Origin: a virus
Reading direction: 5' to 3' (one strand)
Length of the DNA: 64,000 nt
IMG/VR virus record: IMGVR_UViG_3300036820_000012
Location: 1-64,000 of that record
Shown: piece after piece, positions 16,212 through 23,838 of the stretch
Layout of the letters: the number at the start of each line of letters is the position of its first letter
How positions within the stretch are numbered: the stretch's first letter is position 1
Made by a program: the position numbers and the translations under genes
Notes under the pieces: model-generated
What the model was told of the DNA's origin: nothing
What the model saw: only the letters and a program-made list of their open reading frames with translations
Database searches by the model: none

Positions 16212-16530
16212 CTGCCAGCACATCAGATGCGAGCCTTACCGCGAATGCCAGCTTGGGGACGTGCCCATCAGGCCAGCACCAATGATGACCACCGACAACC
16301 AGGGCGTCACCACGGGAAACACCCGGATGTTCCTGTCGGACGGCGAGCGCGCCGCGTACGAAGTGGGACGCCGTGACGAGCGTGAGCGCCACGCCCAGGA
16401 AATCGAGGACCGCCAGCGTGCCCTGGAACGGGCCGAAGCCCTCCTGGCCGAACGTGACAGGCAGCGAACTGACCTGCTGGTTGAGAACGGGCAACTGAGG
16501 GACAAGCTGATGGCGGTGGAGGGGCTGTGA
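16204..16530 (+). CDS. coiled-coil protein with Cys head, 108 aa
   Basis: ATG 16204. A short N-terminal C4/C9/C15 segment is followed by a clear coiled coil (about 45-105) rich in Glu, Arg and Leu heptads. Function unknown. Confidence 0.55.
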   Translation: MADCQHIRCEPYRECQLGDVPIRPAPMMTTDNQGVTTGNTRMFLSDGERAAYEVGRRDERERHAQEIEDRQRALERAEALLAERDRQRTDLLVENGQLRDKLMAVEGL

Positions 16531-16883
16531 CCGAACGGCTGAGGGAAGACGCGTCGCCGTACGCGGAGGCGCGCTGCGGCCTGCCCGGCTGCGGCGAGGC
16601 GCTGAGCATCACGTGGAGCTACGCCCGCGGAATCGACCTGCGGGACACACGCGAGGTGCTGTGTGGCCCTGGCACCGGCAACACGCTCACGGCGACCTGG
16701 GAGGTCCGCTGCGCCGCCGGCCACGTCGTCCTGCTGCCAGCCGACACGGCCGATGACTGGTACGAGTTCGGAGGCCGCTGCACCTGCAATCCGGACTACG
16801 ACGACGCGGAAGCCGGGAAGCGCTGCGCCCACAACGACATGGCTCGGCTTCGCGCGGTGCTTGCGCCAGAGCAGGAGGGGTGA
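16527..16883 (+). CDS. Cys-rich small protein, 118 aa
   Basis: GTG overlaps the upstream stop. Several cysteines (C17, C22, C46, C62, CTC near 85-87, C99) are consistent with zinc ribbons. No enzymatic motif. Confidence 0.55.
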   Translation: MTERLREDASPYAEARCGLPGCGEALSITWSYARGIDLRDTREVLCGPGTGNTLTATWEVRCAAGHVVLLPADTADDWYEFGGRCTCNPDYDDAEAGKRCAHNDMARLRAVLAPEQEG

Positions 16884-16886
16884 CCG

Positions 16887-17123
16887 GTGGCTGAGCAGCT
16901 GCGCACCCACGCCATCACCACCCTCGCCGAGCTCGAGAAGGCGATCGCCGAAGCCGTGGACGAAGCCTCCGACGCTGTGGCACCCGGTGCTGAGTTCCGC
17001 AAGGCACTGGCGCGGCGCATCTACGTGGATGCGTGTGAGTTCGCTGCGGCAGAGGCAGAGAGGGTTGCCCGGCCTGCGTACCGGAACTGGAAAGAGCGGC
17101 AGCAGGAGGCGAAGCCAGCGTGA
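16887..17123 (+). CDS. small helical protein, 78 aa
   Basis: GTG 16887, three bases after the preceding stop. Mostly helical, Ala/Glu-rich. Overlaps the next GTG start. Confidence 0.55.
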   Translation: MAEQLRTHAITTLAELEKAIAEAVDEASDAVAPGAEFRKALARRIYVDACEFAAAEAERVARPAYRNWKERQQEAKPA

Positions 17124-17476
17124 TCTTCAACTTCGCTGCCGGCTTGCTGCTGCCGCCGCTGTCGGGCGTGGGCTGGCACTGGTTCTACCGGATCTTCCGC
17201 GTCCGCGCCTCCGTGCTCAGCGGGTGGATGTGCAGCGCTGTCGTCGGCGGGACGTACTCCGTGATCCAGAAGGAGGACGCCTTCGCTGCGGGAGGCGGGA
17301 TCAGCCTCATGATCGCGCTGGCCATCTGGCTCTGGCGCAGGCGGGAGGGCCGCAAGCGGGCCCCTAAGGCTCTCGGCTACAAGGCCCGTGCCCTCGTCGC
17401 TGCTCTTGTCCAGCGGGCCCGTGAAGCCGCACAGCCCAGGCCAGTTCTGAAACCGCAGCGAGGAGGGGCGTTGTGA
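17120..17476 (+). CDS. two-TM membrane protein, 118 aa
   Basis: Hydrophobic segments at about 3-22 and 55-72, followed by a basic cytoplasmic tail, so an inner-membrane protein. Last convincing gene of this plus-strand run before minus-strand regulators. Confidence 0.6.
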   Translation: MIFNFAAGLLLPPLSGVGWHWFYRIFRVRASVLSGWMCSAVVGGTYSVIQKEDAFAAGGGISLMIALAIWLWRRREGRKRAPKALGYKARALVAALVQRAREAAQPRPVLKPQRGGAL

Positions 17477-17559
17477 AACGCCGTGGCGGCAAACGCTTCT
17501 CGTCGGCGGGGCCGCGTGTGGATGACCCGGAATCAATGGACGGTACATGGAAGGTGTGC

Positions 17560-17660
17560 GAACGGAGGTTCCGGTGTTCCTGTCGTCAGCTTCCGGTGTT
17601 CTGCGCGACGTTCCGGTGTTGCGCGTCAGGATCACGTGATCCTGGTTCCGGTGTTCCACT
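17560..17660. repeat. four TTCCGGTGTT repeats and an 18-bp perfect palindrome
   Basis: The decamer TTCCGGTGTT occurs at 17569-17578, 17591-17600, 17611-17620 and 17646-17655. An 18-bp perfect palindrome, CAGGATCACGTGATCCTG, lies at 17627-17644 between the third and fourth copies and overlaps the stop codon of the minus-strand HTH gene. The copy at 17646 lies inside that gene's 3' end. This looks like a protein-binding array (operator or iterons); which protein binds is inferred, not shown. Confidence 0.6.
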
Positions 17661-18054
17661 CAGCCTCAGCCTTCCGGGCGAGTGCAATCTTGCGCTCGTC
17701 GGCGCACAGCACGAAGACGCTGGCCCATCCACGCCGACCGTGGAACTTCCCGTTGGAGTGCCGGTACAGCAGGCCCTCCTCGAGCAGCACGTTGACGTGC
17801 TCGCGGACGGCCCGGGTGGACAGTCCCGTGGCCTGAGCGAGAAGCCGCTCACCGGGGCGCACGTTCTCGCCCGTGCCGTAGTCGGCGAAGGTGGCCAGCG
17901 CGTAGGCGACGGCCTTGGTCGTGGACGCGAGCGGCAGCCAGCGGATCAGGGGCACCCAGTCTTTGGGCGGCTGGGCCACGAGTTGGCGGGCGGTCACTGC
18001 TCGCTCGCCGTGCGGGGAGTGCCACGGTGAGTCACCGCGCGAGTCCGTGGACAA
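17632..18054 (-). CDS. winged-helix DNA-binding protein, replication-initiator-like
   Basis: Contains WVPLIRWLPLASTTKAVAYA, GTGENVRPGERLLAQATGLS and TRAVREHVNVLLEEGLLYR, the HTH_36-type winged helix found in actinobacterial plasmid/phage initiator-like and regulatory proteins. 140 aa from TTG 18054; a GTG at 17997 (about 121 aa, whole domain retained) is the alternative, and neither has a strong ribosome-binding site. It runs against the surrounding genes. Its last codons (for NTGT) are one unit of the repeat array that continues past the stop, so it probably binds DNA at its own 3' end. Confidence 0.7.
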   Translation of the reverse strand: MSTDSRGDSPWHSPHGERAVTARQLVAQPPKDWVPLIRWLPLASTTKAVAYALATFADYGTGENVRPGERLLAQATGLSTRAVREHVNVLLEEGLLYRHSNGKFHGRRGWASVFVLCADERKIALARKAEAEWNTGTRIT

Positions 18055-18109
18055 GTAGGGGCACTTCGCTTAGCATGAGGGCGTTCCTTGGGCTAACGGG
18101 GGCACGCAG

Positions 18110-18143
18110 GGCCGGTTATCTCTTGGCAGGGAGACCGGCCTTT
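18110..18143 (+). terminator. stem-loop with short T tract
   Basis: GGCCGGTTATCTC pairs with GAGACCGGCC (three-base bulge) and is followed by TTT on the plus strand. It lies downstream of the first early run and upstream of the promoter for the second, so it would insulate the two. Confidence 0.45.
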
Positions 18144-18157
18144 CGCATGCGCGAGGG

Positions 18158-18376
18158 CTATTCAGGCTTGCGGGCCGGCCTCTGCGGCATGTCGTCGATG
18201 TCGCCCACGTACCACCGGGCGAACTTGCGCAGAAGTGCGGAGCGGTTGGAGTCGGGGTCGGCGCGCTTAGCCGACTCGTCCAGCCGCCGCCATAGGTCGT
18301 CATCCATGCGGATGCGCCGGAATGGCGTTCCCTCTTGGGCCACGTGCTCTCCGTTGTCGGGCTTGCTGTCGTCCAC
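18158..18376 (-). CDS. ribbon-helix-helix (CopG-like) repressor candidate, 72 aa
   Basis: Residues 17-60 read as beta strand (FRRIRMDDDLWRRL) then two helices (DESAKRA...SNRSALLRKFARWYV), the ribbon-helix-helix pattern of CopG/Arc-type dimeric repressors. The GTG at 18376 has an AGAGGA ribosome-binding site six bases upstream and is preferred to the ATG at 18391, which would place that site inside the gene. Divergent from the 18457 operon across a promoter carrying an ACTGT/ACAGT inverted repeat, so it probably represses both directions (inference). Confidence 0.65.
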   Translation of the reverse strand: MDDSKPDNGEHVAQEGTPFRRIRMDDDLWRRLDESAKRADPDSNRSALLRKFARWYVGDIDDMPQRPARKPE

Positions 18377-18396
18377 CGGACATCCTCTCATGTGGG

Positions 18397-18425
18397 TTGA
18401 CTGTGCCTACAGTATGCCCTACGCT
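18397..18425 (+). promoter_or_regulatory. sigma-70-type promoter with operator in the spacer
   Basis: TTGACT (18397-18402), a 17-bp spacer and TACGCT (18420-18425) form a near-consensus promoter for the plus-strand genes that start at 18457. The spacer overlaps an inverted repeat ACTGT-GCCT-ACAGT (18400-18413), a natural operator for the divergent ribbon-helix-helix protein. Start-site mapping is not available from sequence. Confidence 0.65.
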
Positions 18426-18456
18426 GGGGAGGACAGCAAGCGATCTAGGAGTACCG

Positions 18457-18816
18457 ATGAGCGTGACCCTCACCACCATCGAGGCGACTGGCGACGCCAT
18501 CGCGGTCCTGCGTGACGCTGGCTACCCCGGCGCGTACTTCGCCCCGGACGGCGGCGTCACGGTCGAGAGCCACGAGTCCGCATACCCCGGAATCCAGCGC
18601 GCCGATCACACGCCGAAGGCGATCCGCACCGTCGTGCGGAAGGCCGCGCCGCGGACCGATCTCAGCGCCGCCACCGTTGCGCTCCGCTCGCTGCCGGGCG
18701 TCCTCCAGATCTCGGCGGACGCCGACACCGTGATCGTCATCCGCAACAAGGATCACTGCGGCCATCCCGGCTGCGTCTTCACGACGCCGCACACCCATGG
18801 AGGGATCGCGCCGTGA
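18457..18816 (+). CDS. hypothetical protein, first gene of second early operon, 119 aa
   Basis: ATG 18457 with TAGGAG upstream. Alpha/beta-looking; the C-terminus has a CGHPGC and His-rich segment (about 98-113) that may bind metal. Driven by the promoter at 18397-18425. Confidence 0.65.
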   Translation: MSVTLTTIEATGDAIAVLRDAGYPGAYFAPDGGVTVESHESAYPGIQRADHTPKAIRTVVRKAAPRTDLSAATVALRSLPGVLQISADADTVIVIRNKDHCGHPGCVFTTPHTHGGIAP

Positions 18817-19028
18817 GCGTCACCGCCCGCGACATCCTTCTCGACGCCGATACCTTCCGCCGGGCGTATCCGCACTGGCCGCACCCAGAGCCAGAGCCCG
18901 TCACCAGCGACTCGCGCTACGACTCCGTCCGGACCATGCTGCACAACCGCTACAACGGCGTCATCCCAGTCACTGACGAGATGGTCCTGGCAGTCCTGGA
19001 CGCGATAGACGAGGAGGCAGGGCAGTGA
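18813..19028 (+). CDS. hypothetical protein, 71 aa
   Basis: GTG overlaps the previous stop. Acidic, helical C-terminus (VTDEMVLAVLDAIDEEAGQ). No family recognised. Confidence 0.55.
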   Translation: MSVTARDILLDADTFRRAYPHWPHPEPEPVTSDSRYDSVRTMLHNRYNGVIPVTDEMVLAVLDAIDEEAGQ

Positions 19029-19282
19029 CCGACCTACCGCGCGGCTCACTGAAAGCTGGAGCCGAAGCCATCGACGGCGACCGCAAGACCGCCGAGGCAG
19101 TCCTGCGCGCAGCAATGCCGCACATCGAACGGGACGTGCGCCGCCAGATGGCCCGGCAGATGAAGAACGGCGCCATCGGCCTGGACCTGTACGGCACCTA
19201 CTACGCGTGGCAGCGGTCACTGAGCCACGCTGCGCGGTCCGGGCTGCTGCCTGAGCCCGCAGATACGGAGGAGTCCCGATGA
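19025..19282 (+). CDS. hypothetical protein, 85 aa
   Basis: GTG overlap with the upstream gene. Basic helical middle (DVRRQMARQMKNG). Unknown function. Confidence 0.55.
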   Translation: MTDLPRGSLKAGAEAIDGDRKTAEAVLRAAMPHIERDVRRQMARQMKNGAIGLDLYGTYYAWQRSLSHAARSGLLPEPADTEESR

Positions 19283-19584
19283 CCAGCCAGCCCACACCCG
19301 ACACCCTCGCCGCGCTGCTGCGCGAGACCTTCGCCGAGTACGACGGCGACCACATGGGCTTCCACGTCTACAAGGCAGTCCTTCGCCAGGTGATCATCGT
19401 GGAGATCCGCGGCGTCGACCTGCTGCCGTTCAATCCCGGCGAGGGGCCGAGGGCGGTCCTGGATGACTACGCGGCGGTGATCGCCGCTGCGGGCCATGAG
19501 GTGTGCAGCACGGGCTCGGTGCTCATGGTGTCGCCCACCCCTCCCACCTCCCCACCTGACCCAGCGCTGAGGAGCGAGCAATGA
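19279..19584 (+). CDS. hypothetical protein, 101 aa
   Basis: ATG overlap. Alternating strands around 35-65 suggest a small alpha/beta domain; Pro-rich tail. Unknown function. Confidence 0.55.
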   Translation: MTSQPTPDTLAALLRETFAEYDGDHMGFHVYKAVLRQVIIVEIRGVDLLPFNPGEGPRAVLDDYAAVIAAAGHEVCSTGSVLMVSPTPPTSPPDPALRSEQ

Positions 19585-19985
19585 CCGAGACCACGACTAC
19601 GGAGCGAGCGTTTGACCGCCGCTGCCTTTGCCGCAAGCCCATCAGGAAACTGGCCCCCGAGAACCCCGAAGGCAACGCGTGGGAGGACGAGAAGGGCGAC
19701 CTCTGGCACGAAGGCGGTGCGCTGCACGCACCAGACCCGGCATGGAAGCCACCTGAGACCGCGCCCTTCGTTTACGGCGTCGTCTTCTGCGGCGCCGACT
19801 GGGTCAGCGACTACTTCGGCGGCTGCCACGCGCACTCCCGCTACCGGGTGGAGCGCCCCGGCGACGGCTACGAGCCAGCCGAAGCGTGCCCAGCCCATCT
19901 CGCTGACATGATCGCCTACCTCGTGGACGGCGATGACGTGGCGGCCACGGTGCACGTCCGGTGGGACGAGGAGGACTCCCCGTGA
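19581..19985 (+). CDS. small protein, paralogue of 15590-15838, 134 aa
   Basis: The C-terminal half (RYRVERPGDGYEPAEAC, then HLAD, LVDGDDVA, HVRWD) aligns with the 82-aa protein at 15590-15838. The N-terminal half is extra and carries an RRCLCRKP segment and a WHEGGALHAP segment. ATG overlaps the upstream stop. Confidence 0.6.
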   Translation: MTETTTTERAFDRRCLCRKPIRKLAPENPEGNAWEDEKGDLWHEGGALHAPDPAWKPPETAPFVYGVVFCGADWVSDYFGGCHAHSRYRVERPGDGYEPAEACPAHLADMIAYLVDGDDVAATVHVRWDEEDSP

Positions 19986-20344
19986 CCACCGCCACCCTCC
20001 CGCTCCAGCCGGGCTGCATCCGTCTCATGCTCATCTGGGACGTGGCAGGCATCAGGATCATCAACGCGGACGTCTTCACCGACGCCGCCGAGGCAGCCCA
20101 GGCCCGCGCGAACCTGCGGGCCGGCCTGGATAGCGAGTTCCGCGACTATCCCGTCTCGCTGCCGGGGTTCATCTCGGCCGCATCCCTCCGTGAGCATCTG
20201 GAACGGCAGGCAGGCATCGAGCACGAACTCGGCGACGACTACTCCGAGCGCGACATGAACGACGCGTACGAGCACTGGGGCGCTGCCCGCGGGTTCCGGG
20301 AAGCCGTCAAGCACATCGATCACGAACTGGAGACATCCCGATGA
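19982..20344 (+). CDS. hypothetical protein, 120 aa
   Basis: GTG 19982. A beta-rich start (residues 12-30) followed by helices. No motif recognised. Confidence 0.55.
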   Translation: MTTATLPLQPGCIRLMLIWDVAGIRIINADVFTDAAEAAQARANLRAGLDSEFRDYPVSLPGFISAASLREHLERQAGIEHELGDDYSERDMNDAYEHWGAARGFREAVKHIDHELETSR

Positions 20345-20634
20345 CCACCCGCCAGCCACCCCCTGACCGTGACGCCCCCGAGGGCTACCACCTGGTCGCC
20401 GTCCCCGAGGCCATAGGGCACTGGAGGGTGGCCGACGGGAAGCCGTGCCGCTATGCCCGGCAGGGTCACATCCGGTGCGGCCAGCCGTCTGTCGCCGAGA
20501 TCCAGCGCGGAACCGTGCGGCGCCAGTGGTGGGCCTACTGCGAAACCCACGCCTACAGCCGCTGGGTCGAGAACGGGCGCGTCTGGGTCTGGATCCTGCG
20601 GGCCGACGATGACGAACTGGAGACGGCCCGATGA
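20341..20634 (+). CDS. small Cys/Trp-rich protein, 97 aa
   Basis: ATG overlap. C36, C46 and C67 with His residues and a Trp-rich centre; probably a small zinc-stabilised domain. Ends in the residues DELETAR, much like the end of the preceding protein (HELETSR). Confidence 0.55.
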   Translation: MTTRQPPPDRDAPEGYHLVAVPEAIGHWRVADGKPCRYARQGHIRCGQPSVAEIQRGTVRRQWWAYCETHAYSRWVENGRVWVWILRADDDELETAR

Positions 20635-20843
20635 CCACCGAAGCTCTGGACTGGCCAGCCGCACGCAAGGCCATCGACACCGCCATAGAACGCGCCCGGA
20701 TCGAGATCGGGCGCACGGTCGAGGGTGCGCTGTACGAGCTCGGTGACGTCGGGAAGCGCATCGAGGCCACCATCCTGAGCCAGGTGCAGGACTCCCTGGA
20801 CGACATAGACCAGACCGTGCCACCGGAGGAAGACGATGGCTGA
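20631..20843 (+). CDS. small helical protein, 70 aa
   Basis: ATG overlap. One extended amphipathic helical region with an acidic end. Begins MTTEALDW, like MNKEALDW of the gene at 21568, a shared N-terminal signature of unknown meaning. Confidence 0.55.
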   Translation: MTTEALDWPAARKAIDTAIERARIEIGRTVEGALYELGDVGKRIEATILSQVQDSLDDIDQTVPPEEDDG

Positions 20844-21084
20844 CGAGCGCCCCCCCAACATCCACCTCGGCGCCGAGGCGACCGGCATCAAGGTCGGCCA
20901 CGCCTGGACCGATGAGTGGGGTACCACCCACGGCTCGCTGGACTTCGCCGCCTACAGCGACATCGTGTTCCACGACCCGCACCAGCCGCGCCACGTTGCT
21001 GCACTGCTGGAGGAACTCGCCGCAGCGATGGAGGCCGAGGCCGCAAGAGCGGAAGCAGAGAAGGAGGAACCCGATGGCGACTGA
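20836..21084 (+). CDS. hypothetical protein, 82 aa
   Basis: ATG 20836. An N-terminal part with several His, then a charged coiled-coil tail (about 55-80). Unknown function. Confidence 0.55.
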   Translation: MADERPPNIHLGAEATGIKVGHAWTDEWGTTHGSLDFAAYSDIVFHDPHQPRHVAALLEELAAAMEAEAARAEAEKEEPDGD

Positions 21085-21571
21085 GACTGACCCCGTAACC
21101 GCCGAACTGGCCAAGATCTGCGCGATCACGGACGCGGCGACGCAAGGCCCGTGGGAGCACCTGCTTGACAACGAGGTCACCTACGGCTATCGGCGCGAAG
21201 GCTCCAAGCACATCGCTACCTGGATCGCCACAGCCGGCGAAGGTGACGAGGACATCAGCGAGGAGGAGGACGACGCCAACGCCGACTTCATTGCTGCTGC
21301 CCGGTCCTACGTCCCCGTTCTCCTCGCTGCGGTTGAAGCGGTGCTGGCGCTCCACCAGCCGGGGCCCTTCGTGCTGCTCGGCGCCCTGTGCAAGGACCAT
21401 GCGGTGTGCCGCGACTTCTCGATTACCAGCAATGAGGCAGATCGCGTCAGGGCCTGCCCGGACTGCTCGGCGACCGTCAGGGTCTCCTGCACCTGCGGCT
21501 ACCCGGATATCGAACGCTGCCCGCACCGTGAGGCCATCACCGCCAAACTGCTCAGCGAGGAGGGGGAGTGA
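21074..21571 (+). CDS. Ead/Ea22-like early protein with zinc cysteines, 165 aa
   Basis: ATG 21074 follows AAGGAGG. The N-terminal 95 residues have the pattern of a widespread phage family: a short helix, ATQGPWEHL, and DANADFIAAARSYVPVLLAAVEAVL. The C-terminal third has a Cys-rich segment (ACPDC, CTCG, C near 128-150). Role unknown even in known relatives. Confidence 0.6.
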   Translation: MATETDPVTAELAKICAITDAATQGPWEHLLDNEVTYGYRREGSKHIATWIATAGEGDEDISEEEDDANADFIAAARSYVPVLLAAVEAVLALHQPGPFVLLGALCKDHAVCRDFSITSNEADRVRACPDCSATVRVSCTCGYPDIERCPHREAITAKLLSEEGE

Positions 21572-21924
21572 ACAAGGAAGCGCTGGACTGGCTCGGCGAG
21601 GTCGTCCCCGTCTTCCGGGAGGCACCGGCCGCCAACTATCCGCTGGCCGCCATCGGCGGATGGTCGCACGCCAATACCACTGTCCGCGAGGTTGCCGCCG
21701 AACCGGAGTTCTGGGAGTACGCGGACCTGCCGCGAGCCGAACTGGAGGCGCGCATCGCGGCAGCCGACGGCATCGAGCCCGCCCACGCGCTCTACGGCTG
21801 CACGTTCCTGTCTGGCGAGGTTCTTCTCGTTGACGGCTGCCACCGCTGGGCTGCCGCCGCAGCCCTCGGCTTCACGATCGCGCCGGTAGAGATGGCGTTC
21901 GAGCTGGTGAAGACCGATGACTGA
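21568..21924 (+). CDS. ParB/Srx-like fold protein, 118 aa
   Basis: The C-terminal half contains GEVLLVDGCHRWAAAAALG (about 83-101), which matches the ParB-nuclease/sulfiredoxin-like signature (xxxDGxHRxxAA). No DNA-binding HTH domain follows, so this is not a partition protein; small ParB-like ATP-binding proteins are common in phages. GTG overlaps the previous stop. Confidence 0.55.
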   Translation: MNKEALDWLGEVVPVFREAPAANYPLAAIGGWSHANTTVREVAAEPEFWEYADLPRAELEARIAAADGIEPAHALYGCTFLSGEVLLVDGCHRWAAAAALGFTIAPVEMAFELVKTDD

Positions 21925-22156
21925 CACCGCCTTCGTCACCGCCTTCCTCGAGGACGTCCGCGCCCAGGCACAGCAGGGCATGGTTCCCGCTGACGACGCG
22001 CTCAGGCTGCTGGCCATCGCCCAGGGCGTGCTGGACCTCGCCGACGGCTGGGAGGACAAAGCCACCACGCAGTACGCAGCTGTCCGGCAGTGCGCGGACG
22101 AGCTAAGGCGGCGGGTGGAACGGGAACTGCTCGGCGAGGGGGAGAGCGATGCCTGA
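21917..22156 (+). CDS. small helical protein, 79 aa
   Basis: ATG overlap. Mostly helical with an acidic end; no motif. Confidence 0.5.
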   Translation: MTDTAFVTAFLEDVRAQAQQGMVPADDALRLLAIAQGVLDLADGWEDKATTQYAAVRQCADELRRRVERELLGEGESDA

Positions 22157-22694
22157 CCCCGGAGAGCGCGTGGCCGAGACGAGCGGCCACCAGCATCGTT
22201 GGACTAGGCGCAGCTGGAAGGCGCAGCGCAGGTTCTGCGTCTGCGGCGAATGGGAGCCGGAGCCCGAGACGCCACTCCGCCCCCCACCCGAGCCGTGGAT
22301 GACGCCCGAGGAAATGCTCCGCGAGTTCCACGAGACGGCCGGCCTCAGGCTGCCGGATCACCCGACGTTCGACATCGGCGCCGAGTTCGTCTCCGACGAG
22401 GTGCGGCAGAAAATGCTGGACTCCGAGGTGCAGGAACTCCGCGATGCCGTGGCGGCCGGGAACCTCACCGAAATAGCCGACGCGCTGGCCGACATCGTCT
22501 ATGTCGCGGTCGGAACAGCGGTGACCTACGGCATCCCGTTCGACGCGGTTTTTACTGAGGTCCACCGCAGCAATATGACCAAGTTCCTGCCGGGCGGCCC
22601 CGTGATCAACGAGGACGGGAAGATCGTCAAAGGGACTGGCTACAAGCCGCCGCGCATCGCCGAACTACTCGGCAAGGAGACGGACCATGCCTGA
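22149..22694 (+). CDS. MazG-like NTP pyrophosphohydrolase
   Basis: Residues 85-145 contain the all-alpha NTP-PPase signature: E93-x-x-E96, then E108-x-x-D111 and a Tyr-rich helix, closing with EVHRSNMTKF. Such enzymes hydrolyse NTPs to NMP and pyrophosphate and may remove modified nucleotides or alarmones in phage-infected cells. An extra N-terminal arm carries a CVCG pair. 181 aa is long for the family because of this arm. Confidence 0.8.
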   Translation: MPDPGERVAETSGHQHRWTRRSWKAQRRFCVCGEWEPEPETPLRPPPEPWMTPEEMLREFHETAGLRLPDHPTFDIGAEFVSDEVRQKMLDSEVQELRDAVAAGNLTEIADALADIVYVAVGTAVTYGIPFDAVFTEVHRSNMTKFLPGGPVINEDGKIVKGTGYKPPRIAELLGKETDHA

Positions 22695-23016
22695 CTACCC
22701 AGACGAGGCCGTCCAGCGCGCCGCCGAGGTGATGCTGCGCCAGTACGAGAGCCAGTACGACGCGGCCCATCTCACCTGGCAGGACTTCGCCGATGACGCC
22801 AAGGCAATCCTGGACGCCGCCGCACCTTCCCTCGCTGAGCCTTATGAGGATCTGCTCGGCAGCATCCACCTCTACATCCCCTGGCGCTTCGTCACGCTGC
22901 ACCTCACGACGGAGCAGAAGGAACTGTGGGCCGACGCGGTTGAGGCATGGTCAGCACGGCTGAACGCGGGCACCGAGGAGACGGCGACGGTCGACCGGTG
23001 GTGGCGTGATGCCTGA
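22687..23016 (+). CDS. hypothetical protein, 109 aa
   Basis: ATG overlap. The N-terminus (DEAVQRAAEVML...AKAILDAAAPSL) is an Ala-rich helical segment; the rest holds Trp/Leu-rich helices. Unknown. Confidence 0.55.
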   Translation: MPDYPDEAVQRAAEVMLRQYESQYDAAHLTWQDFADDAKAILDAAAPSLAEPYEDLLGSIHLYIPWRFVTLHLTTEQKELWADAVEAWSARLNAGTEETATVDRWWRDA

Positions 23017-23332
23017 CCTGTCCCTCCTCCTCGGTGCCGCTGTCTTCGCCGCAGGCATGCTCACGGGACGGCTGTGGCCAGCGCGGCGCAAGCACCCGAA
23101 GCCGCCGAAGGCCGTGAAGCCCACCTGCGGCTGTAAGCACGACCTGGCACACCACGAGCCAGACGGCAATGGCGGGGGAACCGTCTGCCACGGCACGCGC
23201 TCCGTGCCCATCGGGTGGAACATCTACGGTGAGGAGCGGCAGTGGCGCGAGGAGCCATGCACCTGCAGGCAGTACACAGGAGCAAGGATCATCGACCCTG
23301 GCTACGTGGCCAGGGAACTGACGGAGGGTTAG
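23009..23332 (+). CDS. membrane-anchored Cys/His protein, 107 aa
   Basis: N-terminal hydrophobic helix (3-24), then a small domain with CGCKHDLAHH and later C and CTC residues, typical of many actinophage proteins of unknown role. ATG 23009 chosen over GTG 23006. Confidence 0.6.
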   Translation: MPDLSLLLGAAVFAAGMLTGRLWPARRKHPKPPKAVKPTCGCKHDLAHHEPDGNGGGTVCHGTRSVPIGWNIYGEERQWREEPCTCRQYTGARIIDPGYVARELTEG

Positions 23333-23342
23333 CCTGAGTCCC

Positions 23343-23594
23343 GTGACCGACGACACCGCCTACCTCCAGGCAATCCTTGACAGGGGAGGCTGGCCGCCGC
23401 CAGGCGTGTATCAGATCAGCGCTCCGCTGACTCTGACAGGTGGCGGCGGCGGGTGGACTTCCGGTATCGCGGGCGCTAACGGAGGCTCAGGCGCCCCGAG
23501 CACCACGGCTGCCGTTCTCGCTGAGATTGACGCGGTCCTTGAAGACTGGGAAGACGACGAGGACGCCGCGCGGTGGCGGCCGGATGGCGAGTGA
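23343..23594 (+). CDS. tail-spike-like N-terminal fragment, 83 aa
   Basis: GTG 23343. Residues 1-32 (DDTAYLQAILDRGG, PPGVYQISAPLTL) match the start of pectate-lyase-fold phage spikes, where this pattern begins the first turn of a beta helix. The sequence then becomes Gly-rich and ends acidic; there is no helix body. It looks like a captured remnant or a very small protein built from a spike fragment, far from the spike genes at 34-43 kb. Confidence 0.5.
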   Translation: MTDDTAYLQAILDRGGWPPPGVYQISAPLTLTGGGGGWTSGIAGANGGSGAPSTTAAVLAEIDAVLEDWEDDEDAARWRPDGE

Positions 23595-23838
23595 CGGCCC
23601 GGTCATCCTCACCGCGTTCTGTCCGCCCGTCTGTGAGCACGGCCACGTCCTGCGTTACGGGGGCCGCAAGGACGCCAGGTTCCTGCCGAACAGAGTCACA
23701 GTCTCGTTCGCTACCTGCGACTGCCCGGCAGCCAGAGCGAAACCCGGTGCGTCAGGGCACATCGCCGTGCTCTGCCGCCGTTGCGAAGACGCAGGAGTTG
23801 AGACCTTGTTCTACGACCCTCCCCACGTTCCCGGTTAG
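23584..23838 (+). CDS. Cys-rich small protein, 84 aa
   Basis: ATG 23584. Cysteines at 13, 17, CDC near 45-47 and CRRC near 64-67 indicate a zinc-binding fold. Its TAG stop is interlocked with the TAA stop of the opposing GIY-YIG gene within TTAG (23835-23838). Confidence 0.55.
   Translation: MASDGPVILTAFCPPVCEHGHVLRYGGRKDARFLPNRVTVSFATCDCPAARAKPGASGHIAVLCRRCEDAGVETLFYDPPHVPG

Noticed and set aside
17021-17659. Minus-strand frame rich in NTGTS repeats
   Set aside because: The repeats come from TTCCGGTGTT read in reverse, and the rest is antisense to the 16887-17476 genes.
17473-18030. Long plus-strand frame continuing from 17473
   Set aside because: Only the first ~25 codons look coding; the rest lies antisense to the well-supported wHTH gene and across the repeat array. 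A short genuine plus-strand gene here cannot be excluded.
18158-18816. Toxin-antitoxin pair formed by the ribbon-helix-helix gene and a neighbour
   Set aside because: The neighbouring genes are divergent, show no RelE/MazF/PIN-like motif, and the layout is that of a repressor with its operator.
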